A DNA stretch of 64,000 bases, taken from contig NZ_JAUYSS010000069.1 in the NCBI RefSeq assembly GCF_030695525.1, positions 1-64,000 of the forward strand. Direction: 5' to 3'. The position numbers and the translations under genes were made by a program. How positions within the stretch are numbered: position 1 is the first letter of the stretch; every line of letters starts with the position of its first letter. This document shows positions 31,917 through 40,847 of this stretch, one piece after another. Source of the stretch: Daejeonella sp. (lineage in GTDB: Bacteria > Bacteroidota > Bacteroidia > Sphingobacteriales > Sphingobacteriaceae). The notes beneath the pieces were generated by a model. It saw nothing but the letters and a program-made list of their open reading frames with translations, was not told the DNA's origin and did no database searches.

Positions 31917-34016
31917 ATGGAAAAAGAAGAATTAATTGAACTTCAGGTAAGCGGAATGCATTGTAACAACTGTGCATTATCAGTCCATAAATTATTAGAA
32001 AAAAAGGGGCTTAAGGAGATCTATGTAGATTTTGCCAATGACGAGGTAAAATTCAAAACCAATCATCCTTCAGAAACTCCCTTAATCATCAGTGATATCG
32101 AAGGTTTAGGTTATAAGGTAAGTGAGGAAAGTATCCCTATACTTGAAAAATTTCATGAAAAAGTAGAGAACAAATTCTATTTCAGTCTCATTTTTACAAT
32201 TCCCCTCTTCTCACATATGTTTCTGCCTTTCCATTGGCTGCACAATCCTCTGGTTCAGTTAAGCTTATGTATTCCGGTTTATATTTTAGGATGTATCCAT
32301 TTCGGCAAAAGTGCTTTCAATTCATTAAGGAATGGAATCCCCAATATGGATGTCCTCATCTTTATCGGCTCCAGTGCTGCCTTTATTTATAGTTTGTACG
32401 GGACGATTCAGAATTTGGGCCCTGATTATCTTTTCTATGAAACTGCAGCCACCATTATTTCATTGGTCCTGTTAGGAAATGTTTTAGAAAAAAGGTCTGT
32501 TTCGCAAACCACCTCTGCGGTTAAAGATCTGATGAAATTTCAGGAGGCAAAAGCAAATAAACTGGTGAATGGAGAAATACAAATAATAAACTCACAGGAG
32601 GTAGTTACGGGAGATACACTGGTCATCAATTCGGGAGATAAAATTCCTGTTGATGGGGAGATCATCTGGGGCGAAGCCTCAGTCAATGAATCGATGCTTA
32701 CCGGCGAGAGTCTGCCGGTTGAGAAGTCGAAATACGATCAGGTAATTGGCGGTACTTTGATTGAAAAAGGCAGTATACATATTCTGGTAACTAAAACAGG
32801 AAAACATACTATTTTATCACAGATCATTGATCTGATGAAAAAAGCACAGTCGGCAAAACCGCCCATTCAAAAACTTGGAGATCAGGTGGCTGCCATATTT
32901 GTGCCGGTAGTGGTTGGTATTGCCGTTTTAACCTTTGTCCTGGCCTATTATTCCTTTGATCTCACATTCCAAAAATCAATGTTGAATGCAATAGCTGTGC
33001 TGGTTATTTCCTGCCCCTGTGCTATGGGTTTAGCTACACCTACAGCGGTGATGGTTGGTTTGGGCAGGGCTGCTAAAAATGGCATTCTGATCAAGGGTGG
33101 AAATACACTTGAAGAGATCGCCAGGCTAAAATATATGGTCTTTGATAAAACCGGAACACTCACAACGGGGAAATTTAAAATCAAAAAAATTGACAGTATA
33201 AGTATTCCACAAAAGAGAGCTGAATCGATTATTTATGGTATAGAAGCCTATTCCAATCATCCAATTGCACGTTCCCTGGTTTCAGAGCTTAGTGCAGAAA
33301 ATCCTGAAAAAATAATATTCACGAAGGTATCGGAAGAAAAAGGTTTAGGAATGAACGGGACTGATTCAGAAGGCAATACCTATCAATTCGGATCAAGGCA
33401 AATTTTAAATCCGGAAGAAGAACAGGGAGATTTTAGCCTTTTCCTGAAAATGAACGGAACCCTTTTAGCCAGGATTTCGATTGAAGATGAGATCAAACCG
33501 GAAGCATCCGGTCTGATCAAAACTTTAAAAAGTATGGGGATTAAACCGATTTTACTGAGTGGTGATCTGAAAAAGAAATGTGAAGATCTGGCTGCTATTT
33601 TGGGTATTGAGGAAATATATGCCGAAACCCAGCCCCATCAAAAGCTTGAGATTATTGAGGTGATTAAAAAAAGAGGTAAAACGGCAATGGTTGGTGATGG
33701 AATAAATGATGCCCCTGCTTTAACTACTTCTGACGTCGGAATTTCCATGAGTGATTCCAGTCAGATCGCAATTCAATCTGCCGAAGTGGTCCTGTTAAAG
33801 AATGAACTGGGGGTGATAGATCATATGTTAAGAATCGGGAAGCATACACTTTTAACGATTAAACAAAATCTCTTCTGGGCATTTTTCTATAATGTTGTGG
33901 CGATACCTGTAGCGGCATTTGGTTTTCTTAACCCCATGGTTGGAGCCTTAACAATGGCATTTTCGGATGTTATTGTAATTGGCAATTCTATCCGCTTAAA
34001 AACTAAATCACTATAA
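31917..34016 (+). CDS. copA: Copper-translocating P-type ATPase (CopA-like)
   Basis: 699 residues from ATG at 31917. One N-terminal heavy-metal domain with GMHCNNC, the membrane metal site CPC (about residue 367, in VISCPCAMGLATP), the actuator motif TGES, the phosphorylation site DKTGTLT and hinge GDGINDAPAL identify a P1B ATPase. YN in the seventh helix (FFYNVVAIPVAA) and the eighth-helix MAFSDVIVIGNS indicate Cu(I) export; the latter has Asp where many CopA have a second Ser. No copper chaperone or CueR-type regulator is adjacent. Confidence 0.92.
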   Translation: MEKEELIELQVSGMHCNNCALSVHKLLEKKGLKEIYVDFANDEVKFKTNHPSETPLIISDIEGLGYKVSEESIPILEKFHEKVENKFYFSLIFTIPLFSHMFLPFHWLHNPLVQLSLCIPVYILGCIHFGKSAFNSLRNGIPNMDVLIFIGSSAAFIYSLYGTIQNLGPDYLFYETAATIISLVLLGNVLEKRSVSQTTSAVKDLMKFQEAKANKLVNGEIQIINSQEVVTGDTLVINSGDKIPVDGEIIWGEASVNESMLTGESLPVEKSKYDQVIGGTLIEKGSIHILVTKTGKHTILSQIIDLMKKAQSAKPPIQKLGDQVAAIFVPVVVGIAVLTFVLAYYSFDLTFQKSMLNAIAVLVISCPCAMGLATPTAVMVGLGRAAKNGILIKGGNTLEEIARLKYMVFDKTGTLTTGKFKIKKIDSISIPQKRAESIIYGIEAYSNHPIARSLVSELSAENPEKIIFTKVSEEKGLGMNGTDSEGNTYQFGSRQILNPEEEQGDFSLFLKMNGTLLARISIEDEIKPEASGLIKTLKSMGIKPILLSGDLKKKCEDLAAILGIEEIYAETQPHQKLEIIEVIKKRGKTAMVGDGINDAPALTTSDVGISMSDSSQIAIQSAEVVLLKNELGVIDHMLRIGKHTLLTIKQNLFWAFFYNVVAIPVAAFGFLNPMVGALTMAFSDVIVIGNSIRLKTKSL

Positions 34017-34038
34017 TTGCGCCTTAAAAGCATTTTTA

Positions 34039-34506
34039 ATGATCAATATCTATACTGACGGAGCATCGAGCGGAAATCCAGGTCCCGGAGGATTTGGAGT
34101 AATACTCCAGTCAGGTAAGCATTATAAAGAAATTTCTGAGGGTTATCGAAAGACAACCAATAATCGCATGGAATTGCTTGCCGTAATCACCGGACTGGAA
34201 AGCATAAAAAATCCGGGGCAGGAGATCATGATCTATTCAGATTCTAAATATATCATTGATTCAGTTGAGAAAAAATGGGTATTTAACTGGGTCAGAACTA
34301 ATTTTAAGGATAAGAAAAACAAAGATCTCTGGCTGAGATTTCTGGAAGTCTACAAACAGCACAAAATTCGTTTTACCTGGGTAAAAGGCCATAACGGACA
34401 CCCCGAAAATGAACGATGTGATGAACTGGCTGTTCAGGCTTCGAAACAAAAAAACCTGCTTATTGATACGTATTTTGAGAAAGAGGAACTCAGATTGAAT
34501 CTTTAA
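34039..34506 (+). CDS. rnhA: Ribonuclease HI
   Basis: 155 residues, the normal length. The catalytic acids are D7 ([15 protein letters not shown]), the Glu in NRMELLAV, the Asp in YSDSKYI and the Asp in ENERCDELA. It removes RNA from RNA/DNA hybrids. It lies 22 bp after the copper ATPase and ends tail to tail with fbp, the two stop codons overlapping. Confidence 0.95.
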   Translation: MINIYTDGASSGNPGPGGFGVILQSGKHYKEISEGYRKTTNNRMELLAVITGLESIKNPGQEIMIYSDSKYIIDSVEKKWVFNWVRTNFKDKKNKDLWLRFLEVYKQHKIRFTWVKGHNGHPENERCDELAVQASKQKNLLIDTYFEKEELRLNL

Positions 34507-35573
34507 TCCAGTCCTCCTATGATTCCTAATTTTTCCATTGTTGCTTCTGCTTTCTCATCGGGGGTTTTTGATGAATAAGTTTGCATCAATTCCTCAATCT
34601 TAAGAACCATGTTCTTTGAACCTATAAAAATTGCAGATCGCTGATGCAGGGAAGTAACATCCTTATCGAGAATTCTGTTAAATCCATCTGTTGCCCGACC
34701 ACCAGCCTGTTCAATAATAAAGGCCATTGGATTACATTCATAAACCAGGCGAAGCTTGCCATTGGGAGCTCCTGATGTCGTAGGATAAATAAATATTCCG
34801 CCCTTAATCATATTACGATGTACATCTGCAACCATAGAACCAATATAACGTGAGGTATATGGGCGTGATGTTTGCTCGTCCTCAACCTGGCAATATTTCA
34901 AATATTTCTTCACTCCTTCGGGGAAATGAACATAATTTCCTTCATTAATCGAATAAATAAATCCATCCTCAGGAACTTGCATTTTGGGATGTGAAAGACA
35001 AAACTCTCCGATAGAAGGATCTAGTGTAAATCCATTTACTCCTTTGCCAGTCGTATAAACCAGCATGGTAGAAGAACCATAAATGATATAACCCGCAGCT
35101 ACCTGTTCAGTACCATTCTGAAGTACATCTTCCAGGGTGGCCCTGCCATCGGTTGAAACCCTTCTGTATATAGAAAAAATGGTACCCACTGCGACATTTA
35201 CATCAATATTTGAGGAGCCATCCAAAGGATCCATTGCAACAATATATTTTGCGTTTTTTGATACTTCACCATCTATCTGAACAAACTCATCATTCTCCTC
35301 TGATGCAACGATACAACACTCCCCTCCACTCTTCAGTGCAGCTATAAATTGTTCATTGGCAAACACATCCAATTTTTTTTGTGATTCCCCCTGAATATTG
35401 ATCGTACCAACATCTCCAAGAATATCCATCAGGCCCGCCTTATTGACTTCACGGTTAACAATTTTTGCGGCAATTCCTATATCTCGTAACAATCGTGACA
35501 ACTCGCCTTTAGCATATGGGAAATCACTTTGCTTCTCAATAATAAATTGTCCTAATGTTAAAATGCCTTTCAT
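34503..35573 (-). CDS. fbp: Fructose-1,6-bisphosphatase, class I
   Basis: 356 residues. The metal/substrate motifs [20 protein letters not shown] (exactly this far) and the C-terminal [15 protein letters not shown] identify class I FBPase, the gluconeogenic enzyme that hydrolyses fructose-1,6-bisphosphate to fructose-6-phosphate. It is 22 bp downstream of the YfcE-type gene and is the last gene of a three-gene minus-strand unit. Confidence 0.95.
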   Translation of the reverse strand: MKGILTLGQFIIEKQSDFPYAKGELSRLLRDIGIAAKIVNREVNKAGLMDILGDVGTINIQGESQKKLDVFANEQFIAALKSGGECCIVASEENDEFVQIDGEVSKNAKYIVAMDPLDGSSNIDVNVAVGTIFSIYRRVSTDGRATLEDVLQNGTEQVAAGYIIYGSSTMLVYTTGKGVNGFTLDPSIGEFCLSHPKMQVPEDGFIYSINEGNYVHFPEGVKKYLKYCQVEDEQTSRPYTSRYIGSMVADVHRNMIKGGIFIYPTTSGAPNGKLRLVYECNPMAFIIEQAGGRATDGFNRILDKDVTSLHQRSAIFIGSKNMVLKIEELMQTYSSKTPDEKAEATMEKLGIIGGLD

Positions 35574-35594
35574 ATACTTAGTGTACTTTTTACG

Positions 35595-36089
35595 TTATCT
35601 ATTTGCCAATTCTATGACGTCTAAGTTATGAATTTTTTCTCCTGAAATGCAAAACCGAAGCAATGTGCGAACTTTGTGCCAGCCTTGTTTGCCGGCAGCT
35701 CCGGGATTCAAGTGTAAACAATTAATTTTTTTATCATAAATAACCTTGAGAATATGTGAATGACCGGAGATGAAAAGTCCCGGGGGATTTCGGTAAATTT
35801 CTTCCCTGATTCCGGGGGAATATCTTCCCGGATAACCTCCGATATGAGTGATCCAAACTTTTAATTCTTCACAATCAAATTTTAAATGCTCCGGATACTT
35901 TGACCTGATATCCTGCCCGTCGATATTTCCATAAACTCCCCTTAATGGTTTAAATGCATTCAATCGATCTGCGATTTCAATCGTACCAAAATCACCTGCA
36001 TGCCAGATTTCATCGCAGTTTTCAAAATGCTTAAAAACAGCCTCATCCAGGTATCCATGGGTATCTGATATTAGTCCGATGGTTTTCAT
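35595..36089 (-). CDS. YfcE/MJ0936-type metallophosphoesterase
   Basis: 164 residues. The calcineurin-like metal ligands appear in order: ISDTHG, HAGDFG, VYGNIDG, ITHIGGYPG, ISGHSHI. Members of this small family hydrolyse phosphodiesters; the cellular substrate is unknown. The start is 14 bp after the methyltransferase stop, so they are co-transcribed. Confidence 0.9.
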   Translation of the reverse strand: MKTIGLISDTHGYLDEAVFKHFENCDEIWHAGDFGTIEIADRLNAFKPLRGVYGNIDGQDIRSKYPEHLKFDCEELKVWITHIGGYPGRYSPGIREEIYRNPPGLFISGHSHILKVIYDKKINCLHLNPGAAGKQGWHKVRTLLRFCISGEKIHNLDVIELANR

Positions 36090-36102
36090 TAATGAATATG
36101 CA

Positions 36103-36816
36103 TTAAAAAATTGTAAGATAGTCCTTTAATAGATTACTATAATTGCTGGAATAAACCCCCTGGCTCTGATAAATAACCAGTTCCTGCTGTATTGTAGCCA
36201 GACTTTCAAAACCCATAACCATAATCGTGCGATGGGGTTTAGATTCGGGAAATGAATGAATCAATATCTCCTTCTGGATTTTTAGAATTCCGGAATTCGA
36301 AACCATTTTTTTTACCCGGACAGCTGTTTCAAGAGGAAGAATGACACAAAGATGTCCCGATTGGTTTAAATGTTTTATTGATTCAGTAAGAAGTATATCG
36401 AAAAAAGAGAGATTCGTATGTCGGGCAAGGCCTTTATCCGGGCTTTGAGAACTTAGTGAATTAATAAAAAAGGGCGGATTAGAAATAATCAGATCATATA
36501 GTTCATTAGTATCTGCAAAATAATCTCTTATTGAACTGTGGAATAATTCTATCCTGTTCGAAAATGGAGAATTTGAAAAATTCCCCTCAGCGGTTTTGGC
36601 AGCATTTCCATCTATCTCAACGGCATGAATTAATGCGGATGTATATTTTTGCGCAAGCATTAAAGCGATCAGTCCGGTACCTGTTCCGACATCAAGTATT
36701 TTAGTTGGGCCCTCAAAATCGGCAAGTGCAGCAAGCAATACTCCATCGGTATTTACCTTCATTGCACAATTTGCCTGATCGATACTAAACTGTTTAAAGT
36801 AAAAAATGGTAGACAT
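36103..36816 (-). CDS. trmN6: tRNA1(Val) A37 N6-methyltransferase (YfiC/TrmN6)
   Basis: 237 residues. The N-terminal FKQFSIDQANCAMKVNTDGV segment is characteristic of TrmN6; the SAM site is ILDVGTGTGLIALML and the catalytic motif is NPPF in IISNPPFF. It methylates A37 of tRNA-Val in E. coli. First gene of the trmN6-yfcE-fbp unit. Confidence 0.92.
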   Translation of the reverse strand: MSTIFYFKQFSIDQANCAMKVNTDGVLLAALADFEGPTKILDVGTGTGLIALMLAQKYTSALIHAVEIDGNAAKTAEGNFSNSPFSNRIELFHSSIRDYFADTNELYDLIISNPPFFINSLSSQSPDKGLARHTNLSFFDILLTESIKHLNQSGHLCVILPLETAVRVKKMVSNSGILKIQKEILIHSFPESKPHRTIMVMGFESLATIQQELVIYQSQGVYSSNYSNLLKDYLTIF

Positions 36817-37115
36817 CAGCTCTCGTACAAATCTTCATAATCAGAATATATCAGCTTCAAAATTAGGAAAAAGCTTTGCTTTCATTTGAATGATTATGAA
36901 ATAGGCTAAGCGTAAAGTTAATGCACATTCTGGTGTCGAATAAATAAAAATCACTATATTTAAGAGACATTAGGCCAGAAAACACAATATTTTTATAATT
37001 TTTATGGTTTTCGCTCAAAATTTTTGATTTTTTTATGATTTTTTTGATAATTTTTATGATTATCGCTAGAAAACATTTATTTTTATCAAAATTTTAATCA
37101 AAACCAAGCAAAACG
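36817..37115. other. Control region between trmN6 and glnN with direct repeats
   Basis: A 299-bp, very T-rich divergent spacer. Two copies of a 26-bp sequence (ATAATTTTTATG then TCGCT and AAA), matching at about 22 of 26 positions, start at 36995 and 37047. A third, weaker TTTTTATGATTTTT lies between them. No ORF is supported. Confidence 0.5.
36995..37073 (+). repeat. Pair of 26-bp direct repeats upstream of glutamine synthetase
   Basis: The copies start 52 bp apart, about five helical turns, so bound proteins would face the same side. The second ends 42 bp before the glnN start codon. Regulator binding sites for nitrogen control are a guess. Confidence 0.5.
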
Positions 37116-39290
37116 ATGTCATCTTTAAGATTCCAAGCATTAAATGCGGTACTTTCTAGGACTATTCCTGAAGCTAAATCCCCTACATCAAAACTTTCTG
37201 AACTATATGGTGTCAATGTCTTCGACCAGAAAAAAATGAAGGACACCTTATCGAAAGAAGCTTACAATGGTATTATCGACTCTGTTAACTCGGGAACAGC
37301 CATTGACAGAAGTATTTCGGAGCAAGTGGCCTCAGCAATGAAGTCATGGGCAATGTCTAAAGGCGCAACACATTATACCCACTGGTTCCAGCCTTTAACA
37401 GGAAGTACTGCTGAAAAGCACGACTCTTTCTTTGAACCAGGATCAGACGGTCATGGGATTGAAAAATTCTCAGGCGAAGCATTGGCACAACAGGAGCCGG
37501 ATGCATCCAGCTTCCCGAATGGTGGAATCAGAAGCACCTTTGAAGCACGCGGTTATACTGCATGGGATCCATCATCTCCTGCATTCATTATCGGGTCTAC
37601 TCTATGTATACCTACTGTATTTATTTCCTATACTGGCGAAGCACTGGATTATAAGGCTCCACTATTAAAAGCCATAAGTCTGATGGACAAGGCAGCAGTT
37701 GCAGTGGCTCAGTATTTTGACAAAGGCATTGAAAAGGTGAACAGTTCTCTAGGAATTGAACAGGAATATTTCCTGGTTGACATAGCCTTGTTTAACGCCA
37801 GACCGGACATGTATCTGACAGGCAGGACTTTATTCGGCCACATGTCAGCCAAAAACCAGCAGCTGGATGACCATTATTTCGGATCAATTCCGGAACGTGT
37901 TCTTGCATATATGGAAGATCTGGAAATTGAAGCAATCAAACTTGGTATTCCATTAAAGACCCGTCACAATGAGGTAGCGCCTTCTCAATTTGAATGTGCT
38001 CCTTTGTATGAGGAAATGAACCTTGCTATCGACCATAATTCATTACTAATGGATTTGATGGATAAAGTAGCCAGAAGACATAACTTCAAGGTTTTACTAC
38101 ATGAGAAGCCATATGCTGGTATAAACGGCTCAGGTAAACATAATAACTGGTCCTTAATTACCAATACCGGTAAGAATCTTCTTTCTCCGGGCAAAACCCC
38201 AAAAAACAATTTGATGTTCCTTACATTCTTTGTCAATACGATTAGGGCTGTATACGAATATTCCGATTTGTTAAGAGCATCGATTGCTTCAGTTAATAAT
38301 GATCACCGTCTGGGTGCCAATGAAGCCCCTCCGGCCATTATCTCAACCTTTCTGGGAAGTCAGTTGAGTGATTTACTGGATGAGATCGAAACATCAAGGG
38401 TAACTTCGAAAATGAAGCAGGACTCAGCATTGTGGACTAATATCCCAAAAATACCTTCTATCCTTCTTGACAATACCGACCGTAACCGTACTTCGCCCAT
38501 GGCATTTACCGGGAATAAGTTTGAGCTTCGCGCAGTTGGTTCATCAGCGAATTCGGCAAATCCGATGACCATATTAAATGTTATCGTTGCTGATCAGTTG
38601 AATAAATTTAAAGCGGAAGCTGATAAACTGATCAAAAAAGGCGAAAAGAAAGACGTAGCGATCATGACTATCATTAAACGCTACATCAAGGAATCTAAAA
38701 ACATCCGTTTTGAAGGAAATGGTTATAGCGATGAATGGGCTAAGGAAGCTGCGAAAAGAGGTTTATCTAATATTAAAACTACTCCCAAAGCGCTGGATGT
38801 CTTATTGGATCCTAAAACTGATAAGTTATTTGAAGATACCGGTGTATTCAGCAAACGCGAATCGCATGCACGTCATGAAATCTTACTGGAAAGCTACTTT
38901 AAAAAACTTCAGATAGAAGCACGCGTTATGGGTGATTTGATTGACAATGTGATTATTCCGACTGCAATCAATTATCAAACATCATTGATTGACAACGTTA
39001 AAGGCCTGAAAGAAATCGGACTTGGAGAAGATACTTACACTGCTCAGCTTGAGATCATCAAAAAAATCTCCACGCATGTAAACTTTATCAGGACATCAAA
39101 TCTGGAAATGGTTAACGAGCGCAAAAAAGCCAATAACATTGAAGATATCCGGGATAAGTCCATCGCCTATGATGAAAAAGTGAAATCATATTTTGAACCG
39201 ATACGTTATCACGTTGATAAATTGGAGCAACTGGTTGATGATGCAAAATGGCCTCTTCCAAAGTTTAGAGAGTTGTTGTTTATTAAGTAG
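37116..39290 (+). CDS. glnN: Glutamine synthetase type III
   Basis: 724 residues, the length of GSIII, which is typical of Bacteroidetes. It has HYTHWFQPLTGSTAEKHD near residue 90, GIEQEYFLVD, the ATP/glutamate segment GINGSGKHNNWS, and RNRTSPMAFTGNKFELRAVG (part quoted: SPMAFTGNKFELRAVG). It makes glutamine from glutamate, ammonia and ATP as a dodecamer. It is monocistronic: a divergent gene before and a terminator after. Confidence 0.95.
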   Translation: MSSLRFQALNAVLSRTIPEAKSPTSKLSELYGVNVFDQKKMKDTLSKEAYNGIIDSVNSGTAIDRSISEQVASAMKSWAMSKGATHYTHWFQPLTGSTAEKHDSFFEPGSDGHGIEKFSGEALAQQEPDASSFPNGGIRSTFEARGYTAWDPSSPAFIIGSTLCIPTVFISYTGEALDYKAPLLKAISLMDKAAVAVAQYFDKGIEKVNSSLGIEQEYFLVDIALFNARPDMYLTGRTLFGHMSAKNQQLDDHYFGSIPERVLAYMEDLEIEAIKLGIPLKTRHNEVAPSQFECAPLYEEMNLAIDHNSLLMDLMDKVARRHNFKVLLHEKPYAGINGSGKHNNWSLITNTGKNLLSPGKTPKNNLMFLTFFVNTIRAVYEYSDLLRASIASVNNDHRLGANEAPPAIISTFLGSQLSDLLDEIETSRVTSKMKQDSALWTNIPKIPSILLDNTDRNRTSPMAFTGNKFELRAVGSSANSANPMTILNVIVADQLNKFKAEADKLIKKGEKKDVAIMTIIKRYIKESKNIRFEGNGYSDEWAKEAAKRGLSNIKTTPKALDVLLDPKTDKLFEDTGVFSKRESHARHEILLESYFKKLQIEARVMGDLIDNVIIPTAINYQTSLIDNVKGLKEIGLGEDTYTAQLEIIKKISTHVNFIRTSNLEMVNERKKANNIEDIRDKSIAYDEKVKSYFEPIRYHVDKLEQLVDDAKWPLPKFRELLFIK

Positions 39291-39317
39291 TACAGAGTAT
39301 TGAGTACAGAGTATTGA
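39290..39317 (+). repeat. Two copies of a 14-bp (2 x 7) tandem repeat
   Basis: GTACAGAGTATTGA occurs twice in tandem directly after the glnN stop codon, the first base being the last base of that stop. The reverse complement motif (TACTCAA) recurs at 39474. Confidence 0.7.
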
Positions 39318-39342
39318 GATTTGAAAATTTTGTACTAAGTTC

Positions 39343-39377
39343 AAAAAGAGTCCTCCTTGTTGGGGACTCTTTTTATT
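39343..39377 (+). terminator. Terminator of glnN
   Basis: AAAAAGAGTCC and GGGACTCTTTTT form a stem of about 11 bp around a short loop, ending in a T run. Confidence 0.85.
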
Positions 39378-39473
39378 TATGACCCATTAATATAATACAG
39401 AATTAGCAGATTGTTTTTGATTACAAGTATATAATAATAGTCAAAAACAAAATTTATTGTATTGAGTACTAAA

Positions 39474-39508
39474 TACTCAATACTCAATACTCAATACTCA
39501 ATACTAAG
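39474..39508 (+). repeat. TACTCAA heptamer tandem repeat
   Basis: Four exact TACTCAA units (39474-39501) and a fifth, TACTAAG, stand directly upstream of the PurM-like promoter. TTGAGTAC just before them makes the array partly inverted. Read through as protein it gives the spurious YSILNTQYSIL peptide. Confidence 0.85.
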
Positions 39509-39511
39509 TAT

Positions 39512-39519
39512 TATTTTTG
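39512..39519 (+). promoter_or_regulatory. Promoter -7 element of the PurM-like gene
   Basis: TATTTTTG fits TAnnTTTG and lies 6 bp before the ATG at 39525, implying a near-leaderless message and excluding the upstream ATG at 39462. Confidence 0.6.
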
Positions 39520-39524
39520 TATCA

Positions 39525-40718
39525 ATGTCAGACCTAAAATATAACCAGAGGGGCGTTTCTGCCGATAAAGAAGATGTGCATAATGCAATCAAAAATATTG
39601 ACAAAGGTATTTTTCCGAAGGCATTCTGCAAGATTATCCCGGATATTCTGGGATCGAATGAAGCCTATTGCAATATCATGCATGCCGATGGTGCCGGCAC
39701 AAAATCATCTCTTGCCTATGTATATTGGAAAGAGACCGGGGATCTGTCGGTATGGAGAGGAATTGCTCAGGATGCAATAATTATGAACCTTGACGACCTG
39801 CTTTGTGTTGGTGCTACTGATAATATATTATTGTCATCAACTATCGGTAGAAATAAAAATCTTATTCCGGGTCAGGTCATCGCCGAACTGATCAATGGAA
39901 CTGAAGACATTCTAAGCGAACTACGCAAATTAGGGATAGGAATTTATTCAACCGGAGGTGAAACTGCTGATGTTGGGGATATTGTCAGAACAATCATTGT
40001 CGATTCTACAGTAACCTGCAGAATGAAAAGGTCTGATATTATTTCGAATGATAAAATCCGAAAAGGTGATGTAATAGTTGGGTTATCTTCTTATGGTAAG
40101 GCCAGTTACGAGACAGAATATAATGGAGGAATGGGATCCAATGGTCTGACCTCTGCAAGGCATGATGTTTTTCATAAATACATTGCCGAGAAGTATCCTG
40201 AGAGCTATGATCCTGCAGTTCCATATGAATTACTTTTCTCAGGAAATAAAAAACTGACAGATATGGTTGATATTCCTGCAACTGAATTTAATGAACATTT
40301 AAGCATTAGTGCAGGGAAGCTGGTACTTTCTCCAACCCGCACTTATGCGCCTATCATAAAAAAGATTCTCGATCAATACCGTTCTCAAATTCATGGTATG
40401 GTTCACTGCAGCGGAGGAGCTCAAACCAAAATATTGCATTTTATTGATAATCTGCATATTATAAAAGATAATCTAATGGCTGTTCCTCCTCTTTTCAGCT
40501 TAATTCAGGAACAATCAGGAACAGACTGGAAAGAGATGTATAAGGTTTTCAATATGGGACATAGGATGGAATTCTATGTACCTTCAGAAATTTCTGAAGA
40601 TATTATCCGGATATCCAAGGAATTTAATGTAGATGCCCAAATAATTGGACGGGTTGAGGATTCAGAAAAGAAGCAAGTGACGATTCGCTCGGATTATGGA
40701 GAGTTCGTCTATTACTGA
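39525..40718 (+). CDS. purM: Phosphoribosylformylglycinamidine cyclo-ligase (PurM / AIR synthase family)
   Basis: 397 residues from ATG at 39525 (MSDLKYNQRGVSADKEDV); the longer frame from 39462 only adds translated tandem repeat. The AIR-synthase fold is shown by MHADGAGTKSSLAYVYW, ARD-like NLDDLLCVGA, STGGETADVGDIVR and the C-terminal SGGAQTKILHF. PurM closes the imidazole ring to give AIR in purine synthesis. This version is about 50 residues longer than E. coli PurM, as is usual in Bacteroidetes. No other pur gene is adjacent. Confidence 0.85.
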   Translation: MSDLKYNQRGVSADKEDVHNAIKNIDKGIFPKAFCKIIPDILGSNEAYCNIMHADGAGTKSSLAYVYWKETGDLSVWRGIAQDAIIMNLDDLLCVGATDNILLSSTIGRNKNLIPGQVIAELINGTEDILSELRKLGIGIYSTGGETADVGDIVRTIIVDSTVTCRMKRSDIISNDKIRKGDVIVGLSSYGKASYETEYNGGMGSNGLTSARHDVFHKYIAEKYPESYDPAVPYELLFSGNKKLTDMVDIPATEFNEHLSISAGKLVLSPTRTYAPIIKKILDQYRSQIHGMVHCSGGAQTKILHFIDNLHIIKDNLMAVPPLFSLIQEQSGTDWKEMYKVFNMGHRMEFYVPSEISEDIIRISKEFNVDAQIIGRVEDSEKKQVTIRSDYGEFVYY

Positions 40719-40720
40719 TA

Positions 40721-40744
40721 TTAGGATTGTAGGATTATAGGATT
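40721..40744 (+). repeat. Three tandem octamers
   Basis: TTAGGATT, GTAGGATT and ATAGGATT follow one another directly after the purM stop codon and before the terminator hairpin. Confidence 0.6.
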
Positions 40745-40747
40745 AAG

Positions 40748-40792
40748 AAGAAGGCTGACAGGGTTTGGAACCCTGTCAGCCTTCTTTTTTAA
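40748..40792. terminator. Bidirectional terminator, 18-bp perfect stem of a dispersed palindrome
   Basis: AAGAAGGCTGACAGGGTT (40748-40765) pairs perfectly with 40769-40786 around a 3-base loop, followed by TTTT on the plus strand. It lies between convergent purM and the S46 peptidase gene. The core GGCTGACAGGGTT recurs at 49381. Confidence 0.88.
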
Positions 40793-40847
40793 TAGATTAG
40801 CATTATAAATTGCCGGGCTGGTAAACGGCAAAGGTAACTGACAACAC

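Noticed and set aside
39290-39508. Possible CRISPR array from the short repeats
   Set aside because: Units are 7 or 14 bp and contiguous, with no spacers and no cas genes.
39462-39524. N-terminal extension of the PurM-like protein
   Set aside because: It is translated tandem repeat (TACTCAA), overlaps a -7 promoter element, and the conserved protein starts at 39525.
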